A stretch of DNA of 64,000 bases from an uncultured Gammaproteobacteria bacterium (lineage in GTDB: Bacteria > Pseudomonadota > Gammaproteobacteria > Eutrophobiales > Eutrophobiaceae). The notes under the pieces were generated by a model. The model was not told where the DNA came from. It searched no databases and saw nothing but the letters and a program-made list of their open reading frames with translations. This document shows positions 63,894-64,000 of the stretch, in pieces (within the stretch, counting starts at the first letter, position 1; every line of letters starts with the position of its first letter). The stretch lies in NCBI GenBank assembly GCA_958295485.1, contig OY282354.1, forward strand, positions 124,001 through 188,000, read 5' to 3'. The position numbers and the translations under genes were made by a program.

Positions 63894-63923
63894 AGTATAG
63901 TACGTATCCATTATGATTTAAAG
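63894..63923 (-). promoter_or_regulatory. candidate promoter of ahcY operon
   Basis: On the minus strand TTTAAA, a 17-base spacer and TATACT (63899-63894) precede the riboswitch by a few bases. Spacing fits a sigma-70 promoter, although the -35 match is weak. Bases 63924-64000 show no further feature. Confidence 0.4.
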
Positions 63924-64000
63924 GACAGTGTTTCCAGCGTCAGGGTCATTTCCGGTTTTGAACTTTCATGCCGAATGTCTTGCGATTCTCGTTGACAGGA

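Overview
The window reads as a chromosomal segment of an aerobic, TonB-receptor-rich proteobacterium, most likely a gammaproteobacterium of marine or host-associated type. This is inferred from the gene families (box benzoyl-CoA pathway, complete hut pathway, SAH riboswitch before ahcY, three TonB-dependent receptors) and not from a marker gene. No rRNA, tRNA or CRISPR array was seen.

Region 1 (1-20.1 kb) is aromatic catabolism. On the minus strand a three-subunit molybdenum enzyme resembling 4-hydroxybenzoyl-CoA reductase (11160-7125), a PaaK-type CoA ligase, an ECF sigma factor, a FecR anti-sigma factor and two TonB-dependent receptors follow each other closely. Divergently on the plus strand lie an amidase and a tungsten-type aldehyde oxidoreductase, then a toxin-antitoxin patch (parE remnant, hipBA), then boxC and boxB. 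Together they could take up an aromatic compound, activate it to a CoA thioester, remove a para-hydroxyl and open the ring by epoxidation. boxA and the ring-cleavage aldehyde dehydrogenase are not in the window.

Region 2 (20.2-37.8 kb) is histidine utilisation (hutG, hutH, hutU, hutI, hutF, hutC) continuing without a clear break into oxidative genes: a Rieske oxygenase, an AhpD-like protein, a PhnZ-like HD-domain protein, a TonB receptor, a DoeB-like deacylase, an XRE-cupin regulator, a Rieske ferredoxin, a desaturase-type membrane oxygenase and a flavin monooxygenase. The 11-bp HutC-type site between hutU and hutI recurs before the HD gene and the receptor. This suggests that the oxidative genes serve an extended, possibly undescribed, route feeding on a histidine derivative.

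Region 3 (37.8-60 kb) is a cell-surface polysaccharide locus, visibly higher in GC from about 41.6 kb. It holds a methyltransferase, a polysaccharide deacetylase, a radical SAM protein, three O-antigen ligase/polymerase-like proteins, five glycosyltransferases in two paralogous families, two asparagine-synthetase-type amidotransferases and a Wzx-type flippase. The locus is full of duplication and mosaicism. The most striking gene (57007-59967) is an O-antigen ligase-like membrane protein with about 550 residues of plant-type leucine-rich repeats inserted into its periplasmic loop; its two relatives carry an Ig-like module at the same place. A 20-base poly-G tract near the 3' end of one glycosyltransferase looks like a phase-variable switch.

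Region 4 (60.1-64 kb) is housekeeping: a DUF2165 membrane protein, a low-molecular-weight tyrosine phosphatase, metF and ahcY, the last preceded by an S-adenosylhomocysteine riboswitch.
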